This document shows, piece after piece, positions 38,439 through 47,215 of a stretch of DNA of 64,000 nt; positions within the stretch are counted from its first letter, which is position 1, and each line of letters begins with the position of its first letter. The notes under the pieces were generated by a model, which saw only the letters and a list, made by a program, of their open reading frames with translations, did not search any database and was not told the DNA's origin. The translations under genes and the position numbers were made by a program. The DNA is from Amycolatopsis coloradensis (GTDB lineage Bacteria; Actinomycetota; Actinomycetes; Mycobacteriales; Pseudonocardiaceae), in contig NZ_MQUQ01000021.1 of the NCBI RefSeq assembly GCF_001953865.1, forward strand, positions 124,001 to 188,000, written 5' to 3'.

Positions 38439-40978
38439 CGCGGCTTCAACCTCCACTTGACCGTGCTGACCGGTTCGGCGGCCGGGCCTTCCGCGACCTG
38501 CCAGTATTCGCCCCGGCGCCACGGCTCGACGCCGTTGGCCCACCACGGCGAAGACGGGTTTTCGCTCTGTCCGCACGGGCAAATCGCCCGTGCCGCACCC
38601 TGGGGAGCGCTCCAGTCGACGACGAAGCGCCAGCTCGGGCCCGCCGTGCCTGCCTCCGCCGTCTCGCCGGACAACGCGTTCACCGTGCGGCTGTTGCCGC
38701 CCGCGGGGAACGGGCCCTCGTCCAGTGCGGGCACGCCCAGCAGTGAAGGGAACCGCACCGTGTGCTGCCCCGCCGGTTGCCCCACCGCTTCGTCGAACGC
38801 TTCCCGCAGCACGGCCGTGGCGTCGCGCCGGGTGCCGTCCGGCAGTGAGAAGAACCTGTTGCCCGGATCGCTGACGACCCATCGTGCCACCGTGGCACGC
38901 AGGACGTCCTTCACCGGTGACGACTTGCCGCTCGACAGCGGCAGCCAGCCGTCCGGGTCCTGCGGCACGTGGTACTGGTCCCACCACGGCTGGAAGGTCC
39001 TGCGCACTAACGCGGTGGCGAACCGTTCGAAGAACTCCGCCTGCGCCGAACCCGTGGACGCGCGCAGGTCCCAGCCTGCCAGAGCGGCGCGCAGGTCACT
39101 CCCCGCCCCGGCGAGTTCCTTGCCTTGCAACGCCTTCAGCAGCTGCGGCACCAGCATCACCGCCAGCTCGTCGCGTTCGTCCAGTTGCAACGCCGCCATG
39201 TCGTCGGCGGTGCGCCCGGTCGCGCCGGAGAGCGCCGCGGTGAGGGTCGCCGCGCGCCAGCCCTGGTCCGGGAAGCCGTAAGACGTCGAGTACCGGTACG
39301 GGTAGTCGCCGGTGACCTCGCGCTGGTTCGCCGACACCACCACTCCGTCCGCCGGGTCGTGCACCGCCGGAAGCGCCGCCACCGGGATGGCGCCCGCCAC
39401 GTCCGCCGAGCCGTCGCCGGGCAGCGGCAGCGCCACGTCGTGTCCTTCGACCTGTGGCGTGACGCCGACGGTGAACGCCCCGATGTCCTCCGGTGAGGCG
39501 TACACGAAGTTCAGCGCGGGGGCGCTCCAGGAACTCAGGCTCGCGCGGAAGGCGGTCGTGTCCTTGGCGCGCAGTCCGTTCAACAGCGCGGAGAGGTTGT
39601 CGCTCGGCAGCGCGCCGGACCACCACAACGAAGTGGCGACGCCCTGGGTCTGCAACACCGGCCCGTGCGCGGTCAACCGGGTCACGTGCTCGCGCGGCTC
39701 CTCACCGCGGACGCCGATCCGGTTGCGTACCAGCGTCATCGGCCGCCACTCGCCCTGCCAGTGGTACTGATCCGGGCGGGCGGGGTCCGTGGCTTCCAGG
39801 TAGAACAACGATGTCGGCCGCTGGGCGTTGGTCACACCCCAGGCGAACCGGTCGGTCTTGCCCAGCACCGGCGCGGGGAAGCCCGGCACGGTGACCCCGG
39901 TGAAGTGGTAGCCGGGGCTGGTTCCCTCGACCTGGTACCAGATGGCGGGCAACGAGAACCCGAGGTGCGGATCGGCCGCGAGCATTGGCCTGCCGGTGCT
40001 GGTGTGCGCGCCGGAAACCGCCCACGCGTTGCTGTTGCCGATCCGGTTGACCGTGCCCGGCGGCAGATCGGCGAGGCGCTCGCGCAAGGGTGCCAGTCCG
40101 CCGACGGCCGGTACGCCGCCGCCCCCGCCGCCGCCCGGAACCGGATCCGCCCCGTGCGCGGCGGGATCCGCGCCGACCGGCGCCGGGGTGAGCGGCAACT
40201 TCCGGTACGGCCCCTTGTCGTAGGGGTGCTGCGCGATGGCGGGAACCTCGGGGAACCACGCCCCGAAGACATCGGCGGGCAGCGACTTCGCCAGGAACGA
40301 GAACGTCACCGGCAGGTCCGTGAAGCCGATCGACTGGGCGAACATGCGCTGCACCACCAGACTGTCGACCGGGGTCCACCGGCGCGGCGCGTAGCCGAGC
40401 AACACGAAGTTCTCCGGCAGCAGATCCCGCGCGATGAGCTCGTCGATCGCCGCGTTCACGCCGTCGCTGTAGGCCAGCAGCACCTGCCGGGCGGGCGCGT
40501 CCCGCGGCAGCTCCCGCCAGTCGCGTTCGGCGGACCTCGCGAGGCCGAGATCGAGTTGGAACATGTCGGACTCGACGGCGGACGCGCCGAGCACCTCGGC
40601 GAGCTGTCCCGCCGCGCGGCGGCGCAGCAGGTCCATCTGGAACAGCCGCTGCCTGGCGTGCGTGTAGCCGATGCCGAGGAAGAGGTCGTCGTCGCTGCCC
40701 GCGCTGACATGCGCGAGTCCGTTGGCCTCGAAGGAGATGACCGCGGGCACGGCCAGTCCCGGCACGACCGGGGCCTCGTCGGAGACCGGGGCCGAGCGTC
40801 CCCACACGCCGTCACCGGGGTTGAGCACGGGTCCCAGCGCGGGCAGCCCGCCGACCGGGAACGCGCTCGGTACGAGTACCACGAGCAGCAACGCCACGCA
40901 GCCGGTAAGTCTCAGGGCACGACGCCGACTCCGGCCACTCGGACGTTCCACAGTGGACGGTTCGGTTCGATTGGTCAA
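38435..40978 (-). CDS. Exported penicillin-acylase-family hydrolase at the cluster border
   Basis: 847 residues. Start is TTG 40978 with GGGGGAG 8 nt upstream. A signal-anchor lies at about 24-44 (LTGCVALLLVVLVPSAFPVG). The alpha part includes ISFEANGLAHVSAGSDDDLF and GYTHARQRLFQMDLLRRRAA; after a Gly/Pro linker the Ntn nucleophile is at IGNSNAWAVSG, where Ser becomes the new N-terminus after self-cleavage; AADPHLGFSLPAIWYQV and GGNSRTVNALSG complete the fold. It hydrolyses amide bonds of acylated amines outside the membrane. Next to an NRPS operon this could deacylate a prodrug, or protect the cell. It carries a rare TTA Leu codon at 39008-39010 (residue 657). Confidence 0.9.
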   Translation of the reverse strand: MTNRTEPSTVERPSGRSRRRALRLTGCVALLLVVLVPSAFPVGGLPALGPVLNPGDGVWGRSAPVSDEAPVVPGLAVPAVISFEANGLAHVSAGSDDDLFLGIGYTHARQRLFQMDLLRRRAAGQLAEVLGASAVESDMFQLDLGLARSAERDWRELPRDAPARQVLLAYSDGVNAAIDELIARDLLPENFVLLGYAPRRWTPVDSLVVQRMFAQSIGFTDLPVTFSFLAKSLPADVFGAWFPEVPAIAQHPYDKGPYRKLPLTPAPVGADPAAHGADPVPGGGGGGGVPAVGGLAPLRERLADLPPGTVNRIGNSNAWAVSGAHTSTGRPMLAADPHLGFSLPAIWYQVEGTSPGYHFTGVTVPGFPAPVLGKTDRFAWGVTNAQRPTSLFYLEATDPARPDQYHWQGEWRPMTLVRNRIGVRGEEPREHVTRLTAHGPVLQTQGVATSLWWSGALPSDNLSALLNGLRAKDTTAFRASLSSWSAPALNFVYASPEDIGAFTVGVTPQVEGHDVALPLPGDGSADVAGAIPVAALPAVHDPADGVVVSANQREVTGDYPYRYSTSYGFPDQGWRAATLTAALSGATGRTADDMAALQLDERDELAVMLVPQLLKALQGKELAGAGSDLRAALAGWDLRASTGSAQAEFFERFATALVRRTFQPWWDQYHVPQDPDGWLPLSSGKSSPVKDVLRATVARWVVSDPGNRFFSLPDGTRRDATAVLREAFDEAVGQPAGQHTVRFPSLLGVPALDEGPFPAGGNSRTVNALSGETAEAGTAGPSWRFVVDWSAPQGAARAICPCGQSENPSSPWWANGVEPWRRGEYWQVAEGPAAEPVSTVKWRLKPR

Positions 40979-41022
40979 AGTTTCGCTCCCCCAAGGGTTC
41001 CGGACGTGGTAAGCATTGACGG

Positions 41023-42387
41023 GTGATCGCTGGGGATGAGAAGTTTCCGATGTCGCGCCAACAGGAGATCGAGTGGCGGCAAGAGCTGGTACGCCGCAAC
41101 CCGGTCTTCAACATGGCCTTCGCGCGCCGCATCACCGGGCCGCTCGACGTGGCCGCGCTGACCGCGGCACTGCAGGGAATCGTGACGAGACACGCGGCGC
41201 TGCGCACGTCCTACGCGGACGTCGACGGCCGCGGCGTGCAGGTCGTCGCTCCGCACGTTGACATCGTGGTGCCACAGGAGGACCTGTCGCACGTCGCGGA
41301 CGAGGCGGAGCGGATGAAGCTGCTCGACGACCTCGTGCTGCGCGACTGGGGCGCGCTCTTCGACCTGACGACCGCGCCGCTGCTGCGCGCACGGCTGGTC
41401 AAACTCGCCGAAGCCGACCACGTGCTGGTTTTGGTGCTGCACCACGGCATCGCCGACGGCTGGTCCACCACCGTGTTCTTCCCCGAGTTCGCCGAGAACT
41501 ACACGGCGCACCTGATGGGGACCACGCCGGACCGTGAGCCGCTGCCGATCCAGTTCACCGACTTCGCGCTGCACGAGCGCGCCTGGACGGCGAGCGAGGA
41601 GGGACAGCGGCAGGCGGCGTGGTGGCGCGAGCGACTCGCGGGGCTCGCCGAGCCCGCCGAGCTGCCGTACTTCCGGCCGCGCGACGAGGTCGACAGCTAC
41701 GAGCAGGGCAGCCACGTCCTCGTCCTGTCCGCCGAGCTGGTCGACCAGGTCACGGAGCTGGGCCGCGGGCACGACGCGACGCTGTTCATGACGATGCTGG
41801 CGGCGTTCCAGCTCGTGCTGGCCGGTGACCGGGAGGAGGCGGACATCGTGGTCACGTCGTCGTACGCCGGCCGCAACCGCCTCGAGTACGAGCCGGTGAT
41901 CGGCAACTTCTCCAACTCCGTCGTGCTGCGGGGCACCGTGCGCGCCGACTGGTCGTTCGCCGAGCTGCTGCAGGAGGCCCGCCGGGTCACTCAAGACTCC
42001 ATCGCGCACCAGGAAGTGCCGCACGCGGTGGTGCGCGACCTCCTCGGGTGGAAGAAGCCGCACTCCGAGGTGTTGTTCATCATGCAGCCGATGCTGCCGC
42101 AGGGGCCGCCCGCCGAGACGCCGGACGGGGCGCCGTGGATCGCCGAGTACCAGCCGTCGGTGGCGAAGACGATCGAGCAGTTCGGCGACTCGTGGGACGG
42201 TGAGAACCTGGTGGTGGATTTGGACAACCGGGGAGCCGGCGGGCTGGTGGTCACCCTTGACTACAACAGCCTGCTGCTCGACCACGCCACGGTCACCGGG
42301 CTCGCCTCGGCCTTCGAGCGGGTGCTGAAACGAGCGGTGCGCGCCCCGCAGGCGCCGGTGCGGCGCCTGCGGGTGCCGCCCGGCTGA
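41023..42387 (+). CDS. Free-standing NRPS condensation-domain protein
   Basis: 454 residues, a single condensation domain. C1-like FPMSRQQEIEWRQELVRRNP; C3 active site LHHGIADGWS (HHxxxDG intact); later ELPYFRPRDE and SSYAGRNRLEYEPVIGNFSN. No A or T domain. It should catalyse amide or ester formation in trans, for example adding a free amine to the finished carrier-bound chain. GTG 41023 is preferred because ATG 41050 would cut into the C1 motif; the start region has a -10-like TAAGCA 7 nt before and may be leaderless. It is opposite in strand to the rest of the cluster, 44 nt from the divergent acylase, and shares a terminator with the convergent NRPS. Confidence 0.9.
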   Translation: MIAGDEKFPMSRQQEIEWRQELVRRNPVFNMAFARRITGPLDVAALTAALQGIVTRHAALRTSYADVDGRGVQVVAPHVDIVVPQEDLSHVADEAERMKLLDDLVLRDWGALFDLTTAPLLRARLVKLAEADHVLVLVLHHGIADGWSTTVFFPEFAENYTAHLMGTTPDREPLPIQFTDFALHERAWTASEEGQRQAAWWRERLAGLAEPAELPYFRPRDEVDSYEQGSHVLVLSAELVDQVTELGRGHDATLFMTMLAAFQLVLAGDREEADIVVTSSYAGRNRLEYEPVIGNFSNSVVLRGTVRADWSFAELLQEARRVTQDSIAHQEVPHAVVRDLLGWKKPHSEVLFIMQPMLPQGPPAETPDGAPWIAEYQPSVAKTIEQFGDSWDGENLVVDLDNRGAGGLVVTLDYNSLLLDHATVTGLASAFERVLKRAVRAPQAPVRRLRVPPG

Positions 42388-42395
42388 GCGGCGGC

Positions 42396-42431
42396 GCGGC
42401 AGGCTCACCGGTCCTCCGGCGAGCCTGCCGC
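42396..42431. terminator. Bidirectional hairpin covering the NRPS stop codon
   Basis: GCGGCAGGCTC (42396-42406) pairs exactly with GAGCCTGCCGC (42421-42431); an inner CCGG/CCGG stem extends it. It covers the stop of the minus-strand NRPS (42405-42407) and starts 8 nt after the stop of the plus-strand condensation protein. Confidence 0.75.
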
Positions 42432-45400
42432 CCGCCGGTCGACCACGGCCGCCAGCTGCGCGACCGTGGCGACGTCGAACATGTCCTTCGGCTCCAGGCG
42501 CACACCGAGCCGCACCCGGATCCGGGACACGATCATGGTCGCGGTGAGTGAGTGCCCGCCCAGTTCGAAGAAGTCGTCGTGGACGCCGATGCCGTCGACG
42601 TTCAGCAGTTCCTCCCAGATGACGGTGATCGTCTGCTCGGTCCCGGTGCGCGGCTCGACGTGCTCCACCGCCGTCACCACCTCGACGTCGCGCAGCGCCA
42701 CCCGGTCGACCTTGCCGTTCGGGGTACGCGGCAGACCCTCCGGAACCACGATGATGGGCGCGGGCACCGCGTAGGTGGGCAGAATCCGGGACAGGTGCTC
42801 ACTCAGCCGCGCGGGATCCGCTCCCTCCGCACCGGTTTCGACGAACGCGACCAGCGCCTGGTCCCCCGACGCCGCGGCCCGCAGCACGACGACGGCGTCG
42901 GTGACCTCCGCGCGGTCGCGCAGCGCGCTTTCGATCTCGCCGAGGTCGATGCGCCTGCCGCGCACCTTCACCTGGTGGTCCACCCGTCCGGTGAGGTGCA
43001 GGTCGCCGTCGTCCGACCAGCGGCCGAGGTCACCGGTGCGGTACCGCCGGACGCCGTCCGGGCCGGACACGAACCGTGCCGCGGTCTCCTCGGGCAGGCC
43101 CGCGTACCCCGACGCCAGACCCGCGCCGCCGACGTGCACCTCGCCGGTCATCCCGGCGGGCACCGGCCGGAAATGCCGGTCCAGCACCAGGATGGTGGTG
43201 TTGTCGATCGGCTTGCCCGTGCTCACCCGGCCGTCCCGGACGACGTGGCACGTGACGTCGGCCGAGACCTCGGTCGAGCCGTAGAGGTTGAGCAGCCGGG
43301 CGTGCGGCAGGCGGCGCACGGCCTCGATCGCCGTCGCGGGATCCAGCGGCTCGCCGCTGGACACGCACCACCTCAAGTGGGGCAACAGCGTCTCGTCGTC
43401 GAACGTGCCGTCGAGCAGCGCACGCAGCAACGTCGGTACCAGCACCACGCGGGTGACCTCGTGCTCGTCCAGGAAGGAGGCCAGCCGGAACGGGTCGGTC
43501 TCCAGCCCCACCGGCACCTGGACCAGCGGCACGCCCGCCAGCAACGGCCCGAAGATCTCCCACACCGCGTCGACGAAGCTGACCGACGTCTTTTGCGCGG
43601 ACCGTTCGCCCTCACCCCACGGGTGCGCGCGTTCCATCCACGCCACGCGGTTCAGCACACCGCGATGCGTTCCGAGCACGCCCTTGGGCCTGCCGGTCGA
43701 CCCTGACGTGTAGATCACGTACGCGACGGCGTCACTGTCCACAGTGGTCACCGCGACCTCGGCAGGCTCGGTGGGCTCGATCGTGTCCGCGCGGACCAGC
43801 CGGGGATGGCTTTCCGGCAACCGGCCCAGCGCGGCGGCATCGGTCACCACCGCGACGGTTCCGCTGTCCCGCAGCATGTACGCGATCCGTTCGGCGGGGT
43901 ATCCGGGATCGATCGGGACGAACGCCGCACCGGTGCGCAGCACCGCGAGCAACGCCACCACCAGCTCCGGCGACCGGTCGAGCAGCACCGCCACCCGGTC
44001 ACCCGGCTTCGTGCCGAGCGCCACGGCCAGTGCGGCGACGGCGGCGTCCAGCTCGCCGAAGGTCCACGTGCGCGACTCGGTGACCAACGCGGGCGCGTCC
44101 GGCCGGGCGGCGACCCGTGCGGCGAACCGCGCCTGGATCGACGTGTCCGGCAGAGGCGTGCTCGTGCCGTGGGCGAACGCGAGGACCTCCGCGCGTTCCC
44201 GCTCCCCCATTAGTTCCAGCTGCCCCACCGGGCGTTCGGTGTCCACGACGAGTTCCGCCAGCACGTCGGCGTAGCGGGACGGCAGCCGCCGGGCGGCGGA
44301 GTCGGGCACCTGCTCGCGGCGCCAGCCGATTTTCACCGTGGCGCGTTCGCCCGGCATCACCGTGACGTTGAGCGGATAGTGCGAGTTCTCCCGCACGACC
44401 GCGTCGCCCGCGACGAGCTCGCCGTCGCCGATCTGCTTGCCTGCCATGGGGAAGTTCTCGAACACGAAGATGGTGTCGAAGAGCGACTGGCCGGCCGCGA
44501 GACCCGCCTGCGCCTGCAGCGTCACCAGCGGCGTGTGCTCGAAGCGCAGCAACCGGAACACCGAGCGCTGCACCGTGGCGAGCCACTGGCCCACCGGCTG
44601 GGCGGCGTCGACCGTCACCCGCAGCGGCAACGTGTTGATGAAGAGCCCGACCATGGACTCGATGTCGTCGACCGGTGCGCCGCGGCCCGCGCTGGTCATG
44701 CCGAACACGACGTCGTCGCTGTCCAGGAGCTGCGTGACCAGCAACCCCCACGCGGCCGCGTAGACCGTGCTCGCGGTGACCCTGGCGGCCGCGGCGAACT
44801 CCGCCACCCGCGCGGTGAGCTCCGCAGGGAGCCGCAGCACCTCCTCCGCGTAGCCCGGCACGCCCTCACCCGGCCCGCATGCGACGCCCAGCGACCGGAC
44901 GTCGGGCAGGTCGCGCAGCGTCTCCCGCCAGTACGCCGCCGCCCGGTCGTCGGCGTCCTGCGTCGCCAGCCAATCGGCGTAGCGCGCATACGGGGGTGGC
45001 TCCGGCAGGTCTGCGGACTCGCCCGCGTACCCGCGCCAGAGCTCGTCCCAGATCCGCGCCATGCTCCAGCCGTCGAGCACGATGTGGTGGCTGCGCCACA
45101 CCACGTGGTGCGCGGTGGGGCCGTGCCGCAGCACGGTGAGCGTGGCCAGCGGGGCGGTGTCCAGGTCGAATCCCTTGCCCAACAGCGTGTCCACCGCGGA
45201 CTCCGCGCACTCCAGCACCTCGGCGCCGGAGTCGATCCCGCGCAGCACGGCGCGGACCGGCTGGTCGAGGCCGTCCCAGACGACGGCGCTGCGCAACGCC
45301 TCGTGCCGCGCGACGGTCCGCTCCCACGCCGCCCGCAACCGGTCGACGTCGAGCGGGCCGACGCAGCGGACCGGGACCTCGACGAGGTAGAGACCGTTGT

Positions 45401-45524
45401 CTTCGTGCGACAACGACTCGAACAGCAGGCCCTGTTGCAGCGGCGACAACGGGTACACGGCCTCGACGCGGTCCGGCTCGCAGCCGAGCCTCGCGGCGAC
45501 GGTGTGGACGGCGGGCACTGGCAT
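42405..45524 (-). CDS. NRPS module C-A-T, probably beta-alanine-activating
   Basis: 1039 residues; start ATG 45524 has GAGAGG upstream, so I reject an ATG 27 nt earlier. C domain about 1-430 with RSHHIVLDGWS (HHxxxDG). A domain about 455-940: AYVIYTSGSTGRPKG (A3), SFVDAVWEIFG (A4), LNLYGSTEVS (A5), YRTGDLGRW (A7), GRVDHQVKVRGRRIDLGEIE (A8), NGKVDR (A10). My alignment to GrsA gives the pocket V-D-W-V-V-S-L-A-D-K, one change from codes I recall for beta-alanine (VDWVISLADK); Val replacing Asp235 fits a beta-amino acid. T domain near 985: DDFFELGGHSLTA. No thioesterase follows: 53 residues after the carrier Ser the gene ends under a hairpin. It starts 27 nt after the ABC permease stop. Confidence 0.93.
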   Translation of the reverse strand: MPVPAVHTVAARLGCEPDRVEAVYPLSPLQQGLLFESLSHEDNGLYLVEVPVRCVGPLDVDRLRAAWERTVARHEALRSAVVWDGLDQPVRAVLRGIDSGAEVLECAESAVDTLLGKGFDLDTAPLATLTVLRHGPTAHHVVWRSHHIVLDGWSMARIWDELWRGYAGESADLPEPPPYARYADWLATQDADDRAAAYWRETLRDLPDVRSLGVACGPGEGVPGYAEEVLRLPAELTARVAEFAAAARVTASTVYAAAWGLLVTQLLDSDDVVFGMTSAGRGAPVDDIESMVGLFINTLPLRVTVDAAQPVGQWLATVQRSVFRLLRFEHTPLVTLQAQAGLAAGQSLFDTIFVFENFPMAGKQIGDGELVAGDAVVRENSHYPLNVTVMPGERATVKIGWRREQVPDSAARRLPSRYADVLAELVVDTERPVGQLELMGERERAEVLAFAHGTSTPLPDTSIQARFAARVAARPDAPALVTESRTWTFGELDAAVAALAVALGTKPGDRVAVLLDRSPELVVALLAVLRTGAAFVPIDPGYPAERIAYMLRDSGTVAVVTDAAALGRLPESHPRLVRADTIEPTEPAEVAVTTVDSDAVAYVIYTSGSTGRPKGVLGTHRGVLNRVAWMERAHPWGEGERSAQKTSVSFVDAVWEIFGPLLAGVPLVQVPVGLETDPFRLASFLDEHEVTRVVLVPTLLRALLDGTFDDETLLPHLRWCVSSGEPLDPATAIEAVRRLPHARLLNLYGSTEVSADVTCHVVRDGRVSTGKPIDNTTILVLDRHFRPVPAGMTGEVHVGGAGLASGYAGLPEETAARFVSGPDGVRRYRTGDLGRWSDDGDLHLTGRVDHQVKVRGRRIDLGEIESALRDRAEVTDAVVVLRAAASGDQALVAFVETGAEGADPARLSEHLSRILPTYAVPAPIIVVPEGLPRTPNGKVDRVALRDVEVVTAVEHVEPRTGTEQTITVIWEELLNVDGIGVHDDFFELGGHSLTATMIVSRIRVRLGVRLEPKDMFDVATVAQLAAVVDRRAAGSPEDR

Positions 45525-45551
45525 GGGATCGACCTCTCGTCGGACGAACAT

Positions 45552-46310
45552 TCAGTCGGCCAGCCGCCTGGCCAGGCCGCGCACCGAGAGCGGCCACAGG
45601 AGCGCGGCGAAAGCGAGCAACACCAGCGCGTGCCCCACATCCGCGGCACCGAGCACGCCGAACGACGCGTGCCGCACCAGCTGGACACAGTGCTGGATGG
45701 GGTTGAACTGGGCGATCACGGTCAGCCAGGACGGCATGCCGGTCAGCGGGAAGAACACGCCCCCGACCATGACGAGCGGCGTGAGCAGGCCGGAGGTGAC
45801 CAGCCGCAGACCGTCCACAGCGGACACCAGGACGGAGATCCACATGCCGAACAACGCGAATCCCAGTCCCGCCACCAGTCCCACCACGGGCACCAGCAGC
45901 ATCTCCCAGCGCGGCGCGAGCCCGAAGAACAGGCTCACCACCAGTGGCGCGCAACCGAACCCGGCGGACTTGACCGCGGTCCAGCTCGCCTCGGCGCCGA
46001 CGACGGCGGACACCCGCACCGGCTGGGTGAGCATCACCTCATAGATCCGCTGCTGGGTGCGGCGGTAGAACGTCTCGAACATGCCGGCGAACGCCGACGC
46101 GAACAGCACCGACGTGACGACCGTCCCGGTGCCGATGAAGTCCAGGTAGGGATGTCCGTCGACGCGGTCGACCAGCAGCCCGAACCCGAGCCCGAACCCC
46201 GCCAGGTAGATCAGCGGCTCGACGAGCGCGCCGAAGGTGGTCGCGAGCCAGTACCGGCGGAACATGATGCCTTCACGGCGCCACACGGCGCACAACACCG
46301 GCCAGCTCAC
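45552..46310 (-). CDS. ABC-2 type transporter permease (DrrB/NodJ-like)
   Basis: 252 residues with six hydrophobic segments. WRREGIMFRRYWLATTFGAL is the cytoplasmic N-terminus, FETFYRRTQQRIYEVMLTQP the conserved coupling loop, and FFPLTGMPSWLTVIAQFNPI the external ABC-2 signature. GTG overlaps the stop of the ATPase gene (GTGA). Together they form an exporter for the cluster product, with likely self-resistance value. Sitting between two NRPS genes ties its expression to assembly. Confidence 0.9.
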   Translation of the reverse strand: MSWPVLCAVWRREGIMFRRYWLATTFGALVEPLIYLAGFGLGFGLLVDRVDGHPYLDFIGTGTVVTSVLFASAFAGMFETFYRRTQQRIYEVMLTQPVRVSAVVGAEASWTAVKSAGFGCAPLVVSLFFGLAPRWEMLLVPVVGLVAGLGFALFGMWISVLVSAVDGLRLVTSGLLTPLVMVGGVFFPLTGMPSWLTVIAQFNPIQHCVQLVRHASFGVLGAADVGHALVLLAFAALLWPLSVRGLARRLAD

Positions 46311-47215
46311 GTCAGCGACTCCCCGGTCAGCACCACGAACACGTCCTCCAGGCTGGTGGGCCGCCGCACGTCCGCGGGCCCCAGCTCGTCCGCGACACCG
46401 GGCGGGACCTCCTCGGCGCGCAGCACGGACACGGCCATCCCGGTCTGCCGGTGCGGCAGCCCCGCCCGCCCGGCGATCTCCACCACCTCGGCGCGGCGCC
46501 GCGCGTCACCGAGGTACTCGACGGCCTGTGCGCCGGCGTGTTCGACGAGCAGCTCGGCGGGGGTGCCGGTGGCGACGATCTCCCCGCGCCGCAACACCAC
46601 GACGTCGTCGGCGAGGCGCGCGGCCTCCTCGATGTAGTGGGTGGTCATGACGACCGATGTGCCGCGAGAGCGCAGGTCGTCGACCAGCTCCCACAACTCC
46701 TGGCGCACCTGGGGATCGAGGCCGACGGTCGGCTCGTCGAGCAACAGCAGCTCCGGGTCGCCGAGCACCGCCCGCGCGAGTTGCAGCCTGCGCCGCATGC
46801 CTCCGGAAAGCTTCTCGACCCGGTCGCCCGCCCGGTCGCGCAACCGGGTCAGCGCCAGCGCGTGGTCGACCACGCCGGTGAGCCGTTTCCTCGGCACACC
46901 ACCGAGTCTGGCGAAGAACTCGAGGTTCTGCCGCGCGCTCAGCTCGCCGTCCAGGTCGTCGTGCTGCGGCACCACACCGAGTCTCGCCTTCACCTGCCGG
47001 GCCCGCTCGGGCACCGGATGGCCGAGCACCTCGATCTCGCCGCTGTCCGCGGTGGTCTGCCCGGTCAGCATCCGCAGCAACGTCGATTTGCCCGCGCCGT
47101 TGGGTCCGAGCAACCCCAGGCAGGTCCCCGCCCGGACCTCCAGGTCGAGACCGCGCACCACGGCGCGCTCCCCGTAGGTCTTCACGACCGCACGCAACCG
47201 CACCGCGGGCGTCAC
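46307..47215 (-). CDS. ABC transporter ATP-binding protein (DrrA-like)
   Basis: 302 residues from a GTG that overlaps the preceding NRPS stop. Walker A LLGPNGAGKSTLLRML (about 35-50), Q-loop GVVPQHDDLDGELSARQNL, signature VEKLSGGMRRRLQLARAVLG (about 132-150), Walker B LLLLDEPTVGLDP (about 155-167) and switch His in VVMTTHYIEEA. The C-terminal LEDVFVVLTGESL is the drug-exporter (DrrA/NodI) tail. It powers the downstream permease. Confidence 0.95.
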   Translation of the reverse strand: MTPAVRLRAVVKTYGERAVVRGLDLEVRAGTCLGLLGPNGAGKSTLLRMLTGQTTADSGEIEVLGHPVPERARQVKARLGVVPQHDDLDGELSARQNLEFFARLGGVPRKRLTGVVDHALALTRLRDRAGDRVEKLSGGMRRRLQLARAVLGDPELLLLDEPTVGLDPQVRQELWELVDDLRSRGTSVVMTTHYIEEAARLADDVVVLRRGEIVATGTPAELLVEHAGAQAVEYLGDARRRAEVVEIAGRAGLPHRQTGMAVSVLRAEEVPPGVADELGPADVRRPTSLEDVFVVLTGESLT

